The notes under the pieces were generated by a model that was not told the DNA's origin, did no database searches, and saw nothing but the letters and a program-made list of their open reading frames with translations. From an uncultured bacterium (GTDB lineage Bacteria; Cyanobacteriota; Vampirovibrionia; Gastranaerophilales; Gastranaerophilaceae): 64,000 bases of DNA. The position numbers and the translations under genes are program-made. The stretch spans positions 1-64,000 of the forward strand of contig CASFPN010000017.1 of assembly GCA_949296425.1 (NCBI GenBank). Reading direction: 5' to 3'. Below, in pieces: positions 43,190-52,349 of the stretch; position 1 is the first letter of the stretch; each line of letters opens with the position of its first letter.

Positions 43190-43432
43190 ATAAACCGGTT
43201 AGTTTAAGAGAAAACTTAAGATATCCGGCGGGATAGTTAAGAGAACAGGTTGTAAGAAAAAGAGGTGATGGCTTAAATTTTTGAGAGGAAGATGTTTAAA
43301 GAAAATAAGAAGCGTACAGTAAAAGTGCAGTATGATTAGGGATTTTTTTTACTTTAGGAGATTAAATAAATTTTTTAAGGGGATGGAGGATAGTTGTATC
43401 AAAGATAAGCTTGCTTAATTGCAAGCTTTTTT
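43190..43432 (+). ncRNA. Candidate structured RNA ending in a terminator
   Basis: The 500-bp gap between the WYL pair and anmK holds no credible protein gene. Within it, a long stem CCGGTTAGTTTAAG / CTTAAGATATCCGG (about 43195-43234, two mismatches) is followed 170 nt later by a clean terminator, AAGCTTGC / GCAAGCTT plus T-run (43407-43432), with no gene in front of it. Purine-rich single strands lie between. This is what an independent small RNA gene would look like. It does not match signatures I know for RNase P, tmRNA, SRP or 6S RNA. A 15-codon ORF at 43292 is probably chance. Confidence 0.35.
43407..43432 (+). terminator. Terminator upstream of anmK
   Basis: Stem AAGCTTGC / GCAAGCTT, 6-nt loop, followed by TTTTTT. 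It lies only 15 nt before anmK, so it ends something transcribed from the preceding gap. Confidence 0.85.
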
Positions 43433-43446
43433 ATATTATATAATTT

Positions 43447-44574
43447 ATGGAAGAATTGGAAACTAAACTTGTAATCGGACTTATGTCGGGAACATCCTGT
43501 GACAGCATTGATGCCGGTCTGTGCGAAGTACATCCTGATATGTCTGTTAAACTTATTTCAGGTATAAACTATAAATATCCGCCGCATATCAGGGCAAAAA
43601 TTTTTCAACTGTTTTCGGGTAATGTTTCCGTTAAGGATGTATGTCAGATGAATTTTTTAATCGGGCATTGTTTTGCAGAAGCTTGTAAAGTTATCATATC
43701 TGAGCATGGCAAACCTGATTTTATTGCAAGCCATGGTCAGACAATTTTCCATTATCCTTTTGATGAAAAATTAGATAAAATATCTCTGAAAAGTACTTTA
43801 CAAATCGGTGAAAGTGCTGTTATTGCTCAAGAAACAGGATGTTTAACTATCTCAAATTTTAGGGAGGCTGATATTGCAGCAGGAGGTGAAGGCGCTCCTT
43901 TAGTTTGTTTCGCAGATGAAAAGTGGTTTAAACCGCTAAAGAGAAATATTTTGGTTCAAAATATAGGAGGAATTTCAAATGTTACTGTTGTTTCAAAAGA
44001 TTTCCCAACCTTTGGCTTTGATACCGGATTAGGTAATATCATGATTGATTATTGTACTAATAAATATTTCAAAATACCTTATGACAAAGACGGGAAAATC
44101 GCGGATTCGGGTAAAGTTTCTGAGAGCTGGCTTGAATGTCTAATGCAGGATGATTATTATTTTAAAAATCCGCCTAAAACAACCGGCAGAGAATATTTTT
44201 CCGTTGAATATATAGAAAATGCCCTTCGATTCGGTCCTAAAAATCCGGAGGACATTATTGCTACGGCAACTGCTCTTACGGCTAAAACTATAACAACTGC
44301 TTATGAAAGATTCATTTATCCTGATATTGATGTTAAAGAAGTTGTAGTAGGGGGCGGCGGTGCTTATAATCCTGTTTTAATGAAGTATTTACGTCATTAT
44401 CTACCAAAACATATAGATTTAAAAACTCATGAAGCTTATGGTATATCAAATAATTTTAAAGAGGTTATGGCGTTTGCACTTTTAGGTTATTGCACCTATT
44501 ATGGTATTCCGAATAACCTGCCGTCATGTACCGGTGCATCAAAAAGAGTCGTACTAGGTAAAGTGGCTAATTGA
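43447..44574 (+). CDS. anmK: Anhydro-N-acetylmuramic acid kinase
   Basis: The 375-residue sugar kinase of the ASKHA fold phosphorylates anhydroMurNAc released by cell-wall turnover. GLMSGTSCDSIDAGL at the start binds nucleotide; IASHGQTIFH and GGEGAPLVCFAD follow; FDTGLGNIMIDY and VVGGGGAYNPVL are further family motifs. Length matches the family. There is no ribosome binding site; TATTAT ends 8 nt before the ATG, suggesting a leaderless or near-leaderless message. Confidence 0.96.
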   Translation: MEELETKLVIGLMSGTSCDSIDAGLCEVHPDMSVKLISGINYKYPPHIRAKIFQLFSGNVSVKDVCQMNFLIGHCFAEACKVIISEHGKPDFIASHGQTIFHYPFDEKLDKISLKSTLQIGESAVIAQETGCLTISNFREADIAAGGEGAPLVCFADEKWFKPLKRNILVQNIGGISNVTVVSKDFPTFGFDTGLGNIMIDYCTNKYFKIPYDKDGKIADSGKVSESWLECLMQDDYYFKNPPKTTGREYFSVEYIENALRFGPKNPEDIIATATALTAKTITTAYERFIYPDIDVKEVVVGGGGAYNPVLMKYLRHYLPKHIDLKTHEAYGISNNFKEVMAFALLGYCTYYGIPNNLPSCTGASKRVVLGKVAN

Positions 44575-44717
44575 TTTTTTTTATTTAATTTTTATTGTGA
44601 TTATATTAATTATTGTAAATATTTTTTGTATTTGGTAGCAAATTATATTCTTTATGTGTATTAATAATAAGTGTAAAAGTTACCCCAATACAAAAGACAA
44701 GCAAAAAGGAGAAAAAT

Positions 44718-44963
44718 ATGGTTAATAGAATTTCATTCACAGGCAGAGAAACAATGTTGACAGCTGGTTTAAAAACAGGTTTAAAAAAAGTAGAAAATAA
44801 ATTCCCTGAAGTTATTGAAGCTTCTTCAATATTGCCGACTAAGCCAGAATCAATTAAAACTGCAGTTTATACAAGTCCGTTTGCACCTCAACATGACAAT
44901 GTTGTTAAAATTGTTTCTAACGAACCTGTATCACCAATCAGTGGATTAAACATTTTTGGTTAA
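44718..44963 (+). CDS. Small protein with N-terminal ISFTG motif, unknown
   Basis: The 81-residue protein starts MVNRISFTGRETML. The ISFTG part resembles NISFSANN (product of 6832) and PSFTSN (product of 5365). There is one amphipathic helix (about 15-35), then Pro/Ser-rich sequence; no Cys, no membrane segment. A strong AAAAAGGAG site precedes the ATG. It ends convergently with nnrD, overlapping 18 nt. Function is unknown. Confidence 0.65.
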   Translation: MVNRISFTGRETMLTAGLKTGLKKVENKFPEVIEASSILPTKPESIKTAVYTSPFAPQHDNVVKIVSNEPVSPISGLNIFG

Positions 44964-45767
44964 TAAATATTTTATAGCATAAGGAATGTACCTGACTGTA
45001 TCTGAAGCCATAACGCAATAAGCAGTCAGGTCTTCTTTTGCCAGATCGCCGGCAAGTCCGTGCAGATATACCCCCAGAACTGCAGCATCAAAACCGGACA
45101 TTTTTTGTGCCAAAAGCCCTGCTATCATTCCTGCAAGTACATCTCCGCTTCCGGCTTTCGCAAGTGCGCTGTTACCGGTTGTATTATGGTATATTTCGCC
45201 GTTAGCAGATGTTACAACAGTTCTGTGTGATTTTAAAACAGTTATGCAATTGTATTTCTTTGATATTTCTTTGGCGGAATTTTCAGAATTTTCAAGGATA
45301 TTTTCAAGTGTGCAGTTTAAAAGTCTTGAAGCTTCTTTAGGATGCGGGGTCAAAACTAAGTTTCCTTCAAATGAAAAATCTGTTTCGGCTAAAATATTCA
45401 ATCCGTCGGCGTCTATTACGGTCGGAATATGGCAGCGTTGTTCCATTGTATTGTGGAAGATTACTTTTGCTTTATCTGTAGTAGAAAGTCCGCAGCCAAT
45501 AAGCAGAACAGTAGCCTGTTTTAATAATTCCGAAAATTTTTCAACGGGAGCAAGAACAATTTCAGGAGCATAGTTTGCCGTAACTTTTAGAGCTTCTTGG
45601 CATGAGGCAAGTTCTACATATCCGGCGCCGATTTTTAATGCAGAAACAGAGGACAAATATGCAGCACCCGTCATGTATTCGGATCCAGAAATATTTAATA
45701 TTTTCCCGAAAGTACCTTTATTAGAATTTTCTGGTCTTTCAGGCATTTTAGGAAGTTTATAATCCAT
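44946..45767 (-). CDS. nnrD: ADP/ATP-dependent NAD(P)H-hydrate dehydratase
   Basis: The 273-residue ribokinase-like enzyme repairs hydrated NAD(P)H. Family parts are KGTFGKILNISGSEYMTGAA, VLTPHPKEASRLL and the nucleotide/Asp motif NSALAKAGSGDVLAGMI. Only the dehydratase domain is present; the NAXE epimerase domain fused to it in many bacteria is missing. Its start overlaps the trmL-like gene by 11 nt, so they are cotranscribed. Confidence 0.93.
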   Translation of the reverse strand: MDYKLPKMPERPENSNKGTFGKILNISGSEYMTGAAYLSSVSALKIGAGYVELASCQEALKVTANYAPEIVLAPVEKFSELLKQATVLLIGCGLSTTDKAKVIFHNTMEQRCHIPTVIDADGLNILAETDFSFEGNLVLTPHPKEASRLLNCTLENILENSENSAKEISKKYNCITVLKSHRTVVTSANGEIYHNTTGNSALAKAGSGDVLAGMIAGLLAQKMSGFDAAVLGVYLHGLAGDLAKEDLTAYCVMASDTVRYIPYAIKYLLTKNV

Positions 45768-46206
45768 TTTGTCTTATCGCCTCATAAGCAACTATTGCAA
45801 CTGAATTGGAGAGATTTAAGCTCCTTTGGCCTTCTTTCATCGGTATTGTCAGGGCATTTTTGTCTTTTACATAAATTTCTGGCAAGCCTCTTGTCTCAGG
45901 GCCGAAAACAAGAAAATCGCCGTCTTGAAATTTAATATCAGTGTATAATTTTTTTGTTTTTGTTGTCAGATAATAAAAATTAGCACCTTTGTTATCATCA
46001 AGCAATTCGTCCATTGTATCAATTTTATGCAAATCGACACTGTCCCAGTAGTCTAATCCTGCACGTTTTGTATATTTACTGGAAAGTGAAAACCCGAGTT
46101 TGCCGACAAGATAAAGACTTGCTCCGGTACAGGCGCAAAGTCTAGCGATATTTCCGGTATTTTGTGGTATTTCTGGTTCATATAAAACTATATTTAGTTT
46201 TGCCAT
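45757..46206 (-). CDS. trmL: tRNA (cytidine/uridine-34-2'-O)-methyltransferase TrmL
   Basis: The 149-residue SPOUT enzyme methylates the wobble ribose in tRNA-Leu species. NIVLYEPEIPQNTGNIARLC starts it; LVFGPETRGLPE and RSLNLSNSVAIVAYEA form the knotted AdoMet site. Length is typical. It sits 2 nt downstream of the CDP-alcohol transferase gene. Confidence 0.95.
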   Translation of the reverse strand: MAKLNIVLYEPEIPQNTGNIARLCACTGASLYLVGKLGFSLSSKYTKRAGLDYWDSVDLHKIDTMDELLDDNKGANFYYLTTKTKKLYTDIKFQDGDFLVFGPETRGLPEIYVKDKNALTIPMKEGQRSLNLSNSVAIVAYEAIRQNGL

Positions 46207-46208
46207 TT

Positions 46209-46826
46209 TTATTCCTTATTGAATAATTTTGGGCTTTCGACAACAACAGGAATGGCCCTTACTACGCAGAAAATAATTGCAGCCCAGGCAAAAATCATTG
46301 TAACTAAATGCAGTACAGGTGTGCCAGCCCACAATTCCATTCCGGGAGTATTAACAGCTATTAAAAGCAAGAATGCCAGAACTTTTGCAACAGCATAACT
46401 TATTCTCATAAATTTAGACGCACAAATAAATTTCCCCCAGGAAGTTGACTGCATTGATTTTTCTCCGAAGGCAGTCATTCCTTGTGAGAGAGCAACACTT
46501 CTGATTCCGTCTGTAGTGAACGCTCTTGCTACACACACAAGAGGGAATAGAATGTTTATCCAGCCCATTACGGCAAATACTGTCCAATAAGAAACTTCAA
46601 CAATTCTGTCGCCTAAAATATCTAAAACAGAACCCCATTCGGATGACTGGTTAAGTTTTCTTGCCAGATATCCGTCAAGCCCATCCATAGCAAACGCAAT
46701 TATTGTTAAAGCAAATGCAATTAAATATGCCCAGGTGGTTTTTTCATACAAAAGAGCAATTGCCGCATAGGCAACAAAAATCCTTGATATTGAAACTATA
46801 TTTGCAAGATTATTTTTTATGTTCAT
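46209..46826 (-). CDS. CDP-alcohol phosphatidyltransferase family protein (PgsA-like)
   Basis: The 205-residue membrane protein has about five segments. The catalytic motif DG-xx-AR-x8-G-xxx-D-xxx-D is complete in DGYLARKLN...EWGSVLDILGD (about 50-73). It makes a phospholipid from a CDP-activated partner; phosphatidylglycerophosphate synthase is most likely, but the alcohol substrate cannot be told. GGAG precedes ATG 46826. Confidence 0.85.
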   Translation of the reverse strand: MNIKNNLANIVSISRIFVAYAAIALLYEKTTWAYLIAFALTIIAFAMDGLDGYLARKLNQSSEWGSVLDILGDRIVEVSYWTVFAVMGWINILFPLVCVARAFTTDGIRSVALSQGMTAFGEKSMQSTSWGKFICASKFMRISYAVAKVLAFLLLIAVNTPGMELWAGTPVLHLVTMIFAWAAIIFCVVRAIPVVVESPKLFNKE

Positions 46827-46885
46827 TAATGTCTCTCCGTTTTATTACGTTAAAATTTCTGAAGCACAGAGGTCAGTCTAACAAG

Positions 46886-47884
46886 TTATTTTTTTGTCCT
46901 TGATAGTGCAAAATTAACTTCATCAAGTTTTTTTACCTTATCTCCGAGCATAATTTTTTCGGCTTCTTCCAAAATTTGTGTCACCATACATCCGTTATCG
47001 CCGTCTGAACGGGCTTTTTTGCCGGTTGCACAACAGCTTATAAAGTGCTGGCATTCAAGTTTCAAAGGCTCAATTTCCAGATAATCAAGTTTTATATTTT
47101 GAGAATTATCTTTGACAAAGTTGTCATAAATAACGAGTTTGTTTTCGGCAACTGTATCATCTAAAATTGCAGTTGCTTTTGTGCCTCTTACAAGTAACTG
47201 AACATGTTTTCTGGGAGTAATCCAGCTTTCTGAGATATGGCCTGTCATACCGTCTTCAAATTGAATTCCTATATGAGTTATATCCATAATTTCATTTTGT
47301 TCGGAGGAGCATCCTATTGCAGAAATTACATGAACAGGTGCTTTCCCTGTAACATAGCTTATCATCGACACATCATGAGGTGCCAGATCCCACATTACGC
47401 TTCTGTCATTTTTAAAGTAGTTAACGTTCAATCTGTCACTTTGCGCGTAAATAATTTTTCCAAGAGCTCCGTCTTCAATAAGCATTTTTAATCTGTTAAC
47501 TGCAGGATGATAAAGAAGAAGATGCCCTACCATAAGAACAAGACCTTTATCATGTGCCAGTTGTGTTAAATCTCTGGCTTCTGCAGCAACTGTTGAAATA
47601 GGTTTTTCAACATAAACATTTTTGCCTGCTTCAAGCATCGCTTTAACCATTTTATAATGGGTATGACTCGGGGTCACAACACATACACCTGTTATTGATT
47701 TGTTGTTAATAATGTCATGAAAATCTTTTGTAACTTTTACTCCTGAATATTGTTCGGTGACTTTTTTCAGATTTTCTTCATCAATGTCGCAGACAGTATC
47801 CAAAACATTTAAGTTATAAAAATTCCGGACAATATTCCTTCCCCATACACCGCAGCCTATTACTGCAACTTTTTGTTCACTCAT
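46886..47884 (-). CDS. Gfo/Idh/MocA-family sugar oxidoreductase
   Basis: The 332-residue protein has an N-terminal Rossmann domain (VAVIGCGVWGRNIVRN, about 6-21) and the family motif VEKPIST (Lys in EKP, about 91-97). The C-terminal part has DLAPHDVSMISYV with the catalytic His. It resembles UDP-N-acetyl-sugar 3-dehydrogenases used for surface glycans. Its neighbour is a GT2 glycosyltransferase on the same strand, 97 nt upstream. The sugar is not known. Confidence 0.85.
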   Translation of the reverse strand: MSEQKVAVIGCGVWGRNIVRNFYNLNVLDTVCDIDEENLKKVTEQYSGVKVTKDFHDIINNKSITGVCVVTPSHTHYKMVKAMLEAGKNVYVEKPISTVAAEARDLTQLAHDKGLVLMVGHLLLYHPAVNRLKMLIEDGALGKIIYAQSDRLNVNYFKNDRSVMWDLAPHDVSMISYVTGKAPVHVISAIGCSSEQNEIMDITHIGIQFEDGMTGHISESWITPRKHVQLLVRGTKATAILDDTVAENKLVIYDNFVKDNSQNIKLDYLEIEPLKLECQHFISCCATGKKARSDGDNGCMVTQILEEAEKIMLGDKVKKLDEVNFALSRTKK

Positions 47885-47980
47885 TTCTAATTCCCTAGTT
47901 CTTATTTATCTAATACTAATAATATCATACGACACAAAGATTAATTTGCAAATTATTAAAGAAGTTTTTACAAAAAATGC

Positions 47981-48838
47981 TTATTGCCGGCTGTTTTGTA
48001 CTGCCTGAACTCGAAGCTGATGAATCTGAGCGCACCTTTCAAAAAACAGTTCTTTGTCTTCCTCCGGAAAATACGCTGAAAGTTTTTCAAGAAGCGGCTG
48101 CGGGAATTCGGAAGTTTGTGCCATTCTGGTTAAAATTTCGTCATTTAGCGGATACATAGTCCTGTAATTTTTGTTATAAATCGCCTTTGTTTCAGCCTCT
48201 GATTTTTGTGTATTTTGCTGTACTTTTTCTCCGAGTTTGTATGTAACATAATTTGTATCAAAATAAACCGGATTGTATTTTTTCAGAATTATTCTCACAA
48301 TTAAATCATAGTCTGCAAGGAGTTTAAATTTTTCATCAAAAAATCCCTCTTTTTCAAGCATTGATTTTTTGAAAAACATTGCCTGCCTTGCACAAGGTAA
48401 AACTTGAAAAGCCGTATGCATTGCAGGGGCAAATAAAAATACAAATCCGTCCGGATGCCTGCAGTATGCCGGCGCAAAAGAAAAATCAGCGTTGTTTGCT
48501 TCCATGAGATTTACGATGTCATAAATTGATGTTATATCATGTATAAAATCGTCACAGCTTAAAAACGTTACATACTTGCCTTTGGCTCTCATAATCCCTT
48601 TATTATATGCATTAAATTTTCCGGTATCTCTTTCCGAATAAAAGTTAAAAAATCCTAGATTTTTATAACTCTTTAGCATTTCAATTGTTCCGTCATTTGA
48701 CATATTGTCAATAACCAGATGTTCTATGTTTGGGTAGGTTTGTAAATCAAGCAGTTTAACAAGCAGGTTAAAATCATCGGCAAGATTATTTTCAATGAGG
48801 TTGTGTGTTGGTGTTATTACTGTGACAAACGGTTCCAT
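47981..48838 (-). CDS. Family 2 glycosyltransferase
   Basis: The 285-residue cytoplasmic GT-A enzyme has VTVITPTHN (nucleotide-sugar site, about 5-13), HLVIDNMSNDGT, SERDTGKFNAYNKGI and LSCDDFIHD (DxD-type metal site near 115). It resembles WcaA/PGL-like transferases that build surface polysaccharides. No membrane segment. TTTCTCC (GGAGAAA) precedes the start. Donor and acceptor are unknown. Confidence 0.88.
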   Translation of the reverse strand: MEPFVTVITPTHNLIENNLADDFNLLVKLLDLQTYPNIEHLVIDNMSNDGTIEMLKSYKNLGFFNFYSERDTGKFNAYNKGIMRAKGKYVTFLSCDDFIHDITSIYDIVNLMEANNADFSFAPAYCRHPDGFVFLFAPAMHTAFQVLPCARQAMFFKKSMLEKEGFFDEKFKLLADYDLIVRIILKKYNPVYFDTNYVTYKLGEKVQQNTQKSEAETKAIYNKNYRTMYPLNDEILTRMAQTSEFPQPLLEKLSAYFPEEDKELFFERCAQIHQLRVQAVQNSRQ

Positions 48839-48992
48839 TATTTCTCCTTTATTATTCTCATAATATCATATATAGTGTGAATTTTCTAATTGTTAAGTCT
48901 TGTAAATTCTTGACCGAATTTTTAACAAAAATCTCTGACTTCGAGTAAAAATGTATACGGTTGAGTGTTTATTAAGAAAATAGGAGGTAATT

Positions 48993-49412
48993 ATGAGTCA
49001 AAGTACTACGGTTACACCCTTTGAAGTTGGTGCAATGTCGGCAATTGTCGGTGCAGGAATAGGTTATGCTTTAGCTCCGAGAAAGTATAATCTTGAGCAG
49101 CTTTTAACAATTGAACCTGATGTTTTTGAAAAATCTTTGCCGCAAAAAAGTTTTGTCAAGGCATCTGATGCTCAAAGAATTGCAAGAGATGCAATTACAA
49201 AGGCTCGTGATGCGGTAATTAAGGCTGCAAAGAAAAATGAAGCTGAAGATAAAATCAGGGATTTTCTTAAATCTGCCGAGTTAGACGACGCTTATAAAGC
49301 TATTAAGAGCTTTTTACCGAAAGCCCGTCTTCAATCCGCTGTTGTTCTTGGTATTATAGGCGGTGCAATAGGCTCGATAGCTAAGATTATTCATGATCAG
49401 AAGAATGTTTAA
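48993..49412 (+). CDS. Small protein with two Gly-rich membrane segments, unknown
   Basis: The 139-residue protein has a Gly-rich hydrophobic segment near 12-28 (GAMSAIVGAGIGYALAP) and another near 115-132 (VVLGIIGGAIGSIAKII). Between them is a charged helical region (about 50-105, Ala/Lys/Asp rich). Glycine-zipper-like segments may associate in the membrane. A strong ATAGGAGGTAATT site precedes the ATG. It ends convergently with dacB. The family is not recognised. Confidence 0.65.
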   Translation: MSQSTTVTPFEVGAMSAIVGAGIGYALAPRKYNLEQLLTIEPDVFEKSLPQKSFVKASDAQRIARDAITKARDAVIKAAKKNEAEDKIRDFLKSAELDDAYKAIKSFLPKARLQSAVVLGIIGGAIGSIAKIIHDQKNV

Positions 49413-50761
49413 TATTTTGTAAATATGTCTCTTAATATATATTCTTCAAGTGACTTTTTATCTGTCATTTTGGTTTTCGGATCGTTTATCATGATATCAA
49501 ATGCGTAAGTTTTTCCGCTTCTGGAAGTTATATAACCTGCAATTGCGCTTACATCGGCAAGAGTACCAGTTTTGGCATGTAAATTGTCTTTAAAGTAGAG
49601 CATTCTGTTTACAAGTGTACCTTCTCCTGCTGTGGGTAGAGAATTTTTAAATTCTTTATCCGCAGCTTTTTTAACAAGAAATTCGCTCATAAAATCTGCT
49701 GTTACTATATTGTTTTTTGAAACTCCGCTTCCGTCAACAATTTTTATGTCGGAATAATCTATTCCAAGTTTTTTTAAATACGAATTAAGCATTTTTACGG
49801 AATTTTCAAGTGAACCTGTGTTGTTTACAAACTTTGCACCTGCAGCTTTAAAAACGGTTTCGGCTGCAAAATTGCTGCTATCAGTTAAAATTAGTTGTAT
49901 TGCCTGACTTAGCGGATGGTCAACCTGTGCAACAATATAAACATTTGATTTAGGTAATTTTTTTTGTATAAAATTCCCGTAATAATCCATGTTTTCATCG
50001 CGTATAGCTTCTTCAAGTCGTAAAATAAAATATCTTTTTGGATGATTTACCGGAATTTGTACTGTTTCCTGTTCCTTTACGGTTCCTTCCGCGTTTATTA
50101 TATCCGGTGAAATATGATTATTTCTGCTTAATTTTATCTCATTTTTATCGCCTGTTGTTATGAGATTCATAAATGTTGTCGGATAGAATTTTGTAACATA
50201 TATATTTGCCGGAGCACCTTTGCCGGATGGCGACACTATAATGTTTAACAAATTATTATCTATATTATAGGAGCTGAATTTCGGCATAAGGGGATTTAAA
50301 TCGTCATCCCACTGCCATCCTTCGCCCCATTCTTTGTTGTCAAAGATGTAATCGTCAATGTAGAAGTTTTTCGGTGAAATTATATTTTTATTTTTTGCTG
50401 TTTTTATCAAATATTTAAGGTCGGCAGAGGTAAAAAACGGATCTGCACTGAGCAATAAAAACAATTCGTTATTTGTATTTTTATATAATTTGGTTGAAAA
50501 TTTGTAGTCTTTACCCAATGTATCAAGCGACGCGCTCAGTGTTACCAATTTAAGAGTTGAAGCCGGCATGGAAGATTTTTTTGCGTTCAATTTGTAAACG
50601 GTTTTACCTGTTAGTGTATCTTTAACTGAAACAGAAACAGAATCTTTATTAATTCCGGATTGCGCAATTGTTTTGTCTATTGCAGCGGCAATTGCGGCTG
50701 GGGTTATTATAAACATTATTGTTAAACATATAAGCAAATTTAAAAATTTTTTCATACGCAT
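49409..50761 (-). CDS. dacB: D-alanyl-D-alanine carboxypeptidase / PBP4
   Basis: The 450-residue exported protein has a signal peptide to about residue 27. Penicillin-binding motifs are present: SxxK in PASTLKL (Ser 68, Lys 71), SxN region in DGSGVSKNN (near 345) and KTG in HAKTGTLADV (near 397). It trims and cleaves peptidoglycan peptides (class C low-molecular-mass PBP). The long segment between the first two motifs is family-typical. Its start overlaps the nitrilase gene by 10 nt. Confidence 0.93.
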   Translation of the reverse strand: MRMKKFLNLLICLTIMFIITPAAIAAAIDKTIAQSGINKDSVSVSVKDTLTGKTVYKLNAKKSSMPASTLKLVTLSASLDTLGKDYKFSTKLYKNTNNELFLLLSADPFFTSADLKYLIKTAKNKNIISPKNFYIDDYIFDNKEWGEGWQWDDDLNPLMPKFSSYNIDNNLLNIIVSPSGKGAPANIYVTKFYPTTFMNLITTGDKNEIKLSRNNHISPDIINAEGTVKEQETVQIPVNHPKRYFILRLEEAIRDENMDYYGNFIQKKLPKSNVYIVAQVDHPLSQAIQLILTDSSNFAAETVFKAAGAKFVNNTGSLENSVKMLNSYLKKLGIDYSDIKIVDGSGVSKNNIVTADFMSEFLVKKAADKEFKNSLPTAGEGTLVNRMLYFKDNLHAKTGTLADVSAIAGYITSRSGKTYAFDIMINDPKTKMTDKKSLEEYILRDIFTKY

Positions 50762-51567
50762 TTTACCTCGTAGTTTGGTTTAATATCATTCATACATGTA
50801 CATTTTTTTCTGAAATCATACATTAAAGAAAAATCCAAAACAGCTTTGGCAGCGCCTTCTTTTTGGTCTTTAATTTCGGAAATAGTATCACCTTTAAAAT
50901 CTATAATTCTTGAATGCCCGATGTTCCATTCACCGTCTGCTATATATCCGGATTGAGTTAATGCTACCATAAAAGTCTGGTTTTCCACGGCTCTTGAACG
51001 AGTCATGCATTCCCACGGTATAGGCTTTTTCAAACCCCACGCCGCACAGTTTATAAAAAGGTCTGCTCCGGCTTTTCGGTATGCCCTGTAAATTTCAGGA
51101 AATCTTATATCATAACATATCGTAAGTCCTGTTTTAATCCCTTCTATATCCACCATCACCGGAGATTCTCCGGGGGCGACAAATTGACCTTCGCCGCATC
51201 CGTAATATGAGAAAAGATGATTTTTAGAATAGGTGCAGACAAGTTTACCTTCTCTATTGATGACAGGACACGTATTAAAATAGCGTCCGTTGTCATTTGT
51301 TATAAAACTTCCGCCTATAATCCAACAGTTGTATTTCACTGCAATTGATGAGAGAAAATTAAGTGTTTTACTTTCTGAAATCTTTTCGGCGGTTTCACGA
51401 AAATGTTTCGGCGACCATCCGCATGTCCAAACTTCCGGAAGTACAATTATATCTGTATTTGTAATATCCCTTTTTATCAATTCTTCAACTTTTTTTATAT
51501 TAGCTTCTGTATCCGCAATTTTTGAGCACAGTTGAACTGCTGATACTTTTATTATCTTTTTTTCCAT
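50752..51567 (-). CDS. Carbon-nitrogen hydrolase (nitrilase superfamily)
   Basis: The 271-residue protein has the Glu-Lys-Cys triad in IVLPEVWTCG, YSKNHLFS and GLTICYDIRFPE. It resembles omega-amidase / YafV-like and NIT-type amidases that clear damaged metabolites; substrate is unknown. It overlaps dacB at one end and the DUF374 gene at the other (16 nt), forming a three-gene operon. Confidence 0.9.
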   Translation of the reverse strand: MEKKIIKVSAVQLCSKIADTEANIKKVEELIKRDITNTDIIVLPEVWTCGWSPKHFRETAEKISESKTLNFLSSIAVKYNCWIIGGSFITNDNGRYFNTCPVINREGKLVCTYSKNHLFSYYGCGEGQFVAPGESPVMVDIEGIKTGLTICYDIRFPEIYRAYRKAGADLFINCAAWGLKKPIPWECMTRSRAVENQTFMVALTQSGYIADGEWNIGHSRIIDFKGDTISEIKDQKEGAAKAVLDFSLMYDFRKKCTCMNDIKPNYEVKCV

Positions 51568-52229
51568 ATTTTTTGTTTTAAAGCCTCGTTGTAATATTCT
51601 TTTTCATTTTTTTCCAATTCGTAAAGCTGGCTTTTAATATTTTCTTTGACTTTTGTAAGTTCTTCATCGGTTGCATGTTCATTTACATAAATAGGTTTTC
51701 CGTATATGTTTAAAATATTACAATCACCTAGCGGTGTTTTCATCTTGTCCCATGAAGGAAGGTGTACAAATGTTTTTTGAGGGGAATACCAGTGCACCGG
51801 AATTATTGGAGCTCCAGACATTTGTGCGAGTTTAACAACTCCGTTTTTTACTTTGTGCAAAGGACCGTGTGGACCGTCAATCATAATAGTCACACATTTA
51901 CCTTCTTTAAGCCAGTTGAGCATTTGCATAGTTGATTCTACCGCTCCTTTTTTACCGGAGGAGCCTCTTACCACTTTGAATCCCCATTTGTCGCAAACTC
52001 CTGCAACTATTTCCCCGTCAATTGAGGTACTTATTAAAACGCTTAGATTCTTCCTGTCTCGGATTCCATGAATTAAAAATTGGTTTTCATGCCATAGTGC
52101 ATATATGCAGGGGGAAATTCCTGGATTGTTAAATTCTTTAATATGAGTAAAGATTTCCTGTAACCTGAAACACTTATATGCAATGTGTGCTAAAATTTTT
52201 ACATTTTTCCCGTTGATTATTCTAACCAT
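51552..52229 (-). CDS. DUF374 lysophospholipid acyltransferase-like protein
   Basis: The 225-residue protein shows the DUF374 pattern: ALWHENQFLI (HxxxQ-type site in place of HX4D), ISTSIDGEIVAGVCDKWGF, VRGSSGKKGAVE and IMIDGPHGP. The family is thought to acylate lipids, in some cases lipid A or Kdo-related precursors, but this is not certain. The first hydrophobic residues may contact the membrane. TATAAT with TG extension ends 7 nt before the ATG. Confidence 0.82.
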   Translation of the reverse strand: MVRIINGKNVKILAHIAYKCFRLQEIFTHIKEFNNPGISPCIYALWHENQFLIHGIRDRKNLSVLISTSIDGEIVAGVCDKWGFKVVRGSSGKKGAVESTMQMLNWLKEGKCVTIMIDGPHGPLHKVKNGVVKLAQMSGAPIIPVHWYSPQKTFVHLPSWDKMKTPLGDCNILNIYGKPIYVNEHATDEELTKVKENIKSQLYELEKNEKEYYNEALKQKIWKKR

Positions 52230-52235
52230 GCCTTG

Positions 52236-52241
52236 ATTATA
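52236..52241 (-). promoter_or_regulatory. Extended -10 element, leaderless, for the DUF374-nitrilase-dacB operon
   Basis: TGT-TATAAT on the minus strand, separated from ATG 52229 by CAAGGC. Confidence 0.55.
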
Positions 52242-52285
52242 ACATAAAATTTCGTTGCGGCTTTTTATAGTCCCACCTTTTTTAC

Positions 52286-52313
52286 TTGCACAAATTCTTT
52301 TTTGAAGTATGAT
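52286..52313 (+). promoter_or_regulatory. Promoter of tig
   Basis: TTGCAC, 16-nt spacer, TATGAT. The predicted start near 52320 leaves a 30-nt leader that holds AAGGA before ATG 52350, in contrast to the leaderless genes. Confidence 0.6.
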
Positions 52314-52349
52314 TTAATTAGATGTATTAATTAATATAAGGATAAAATT

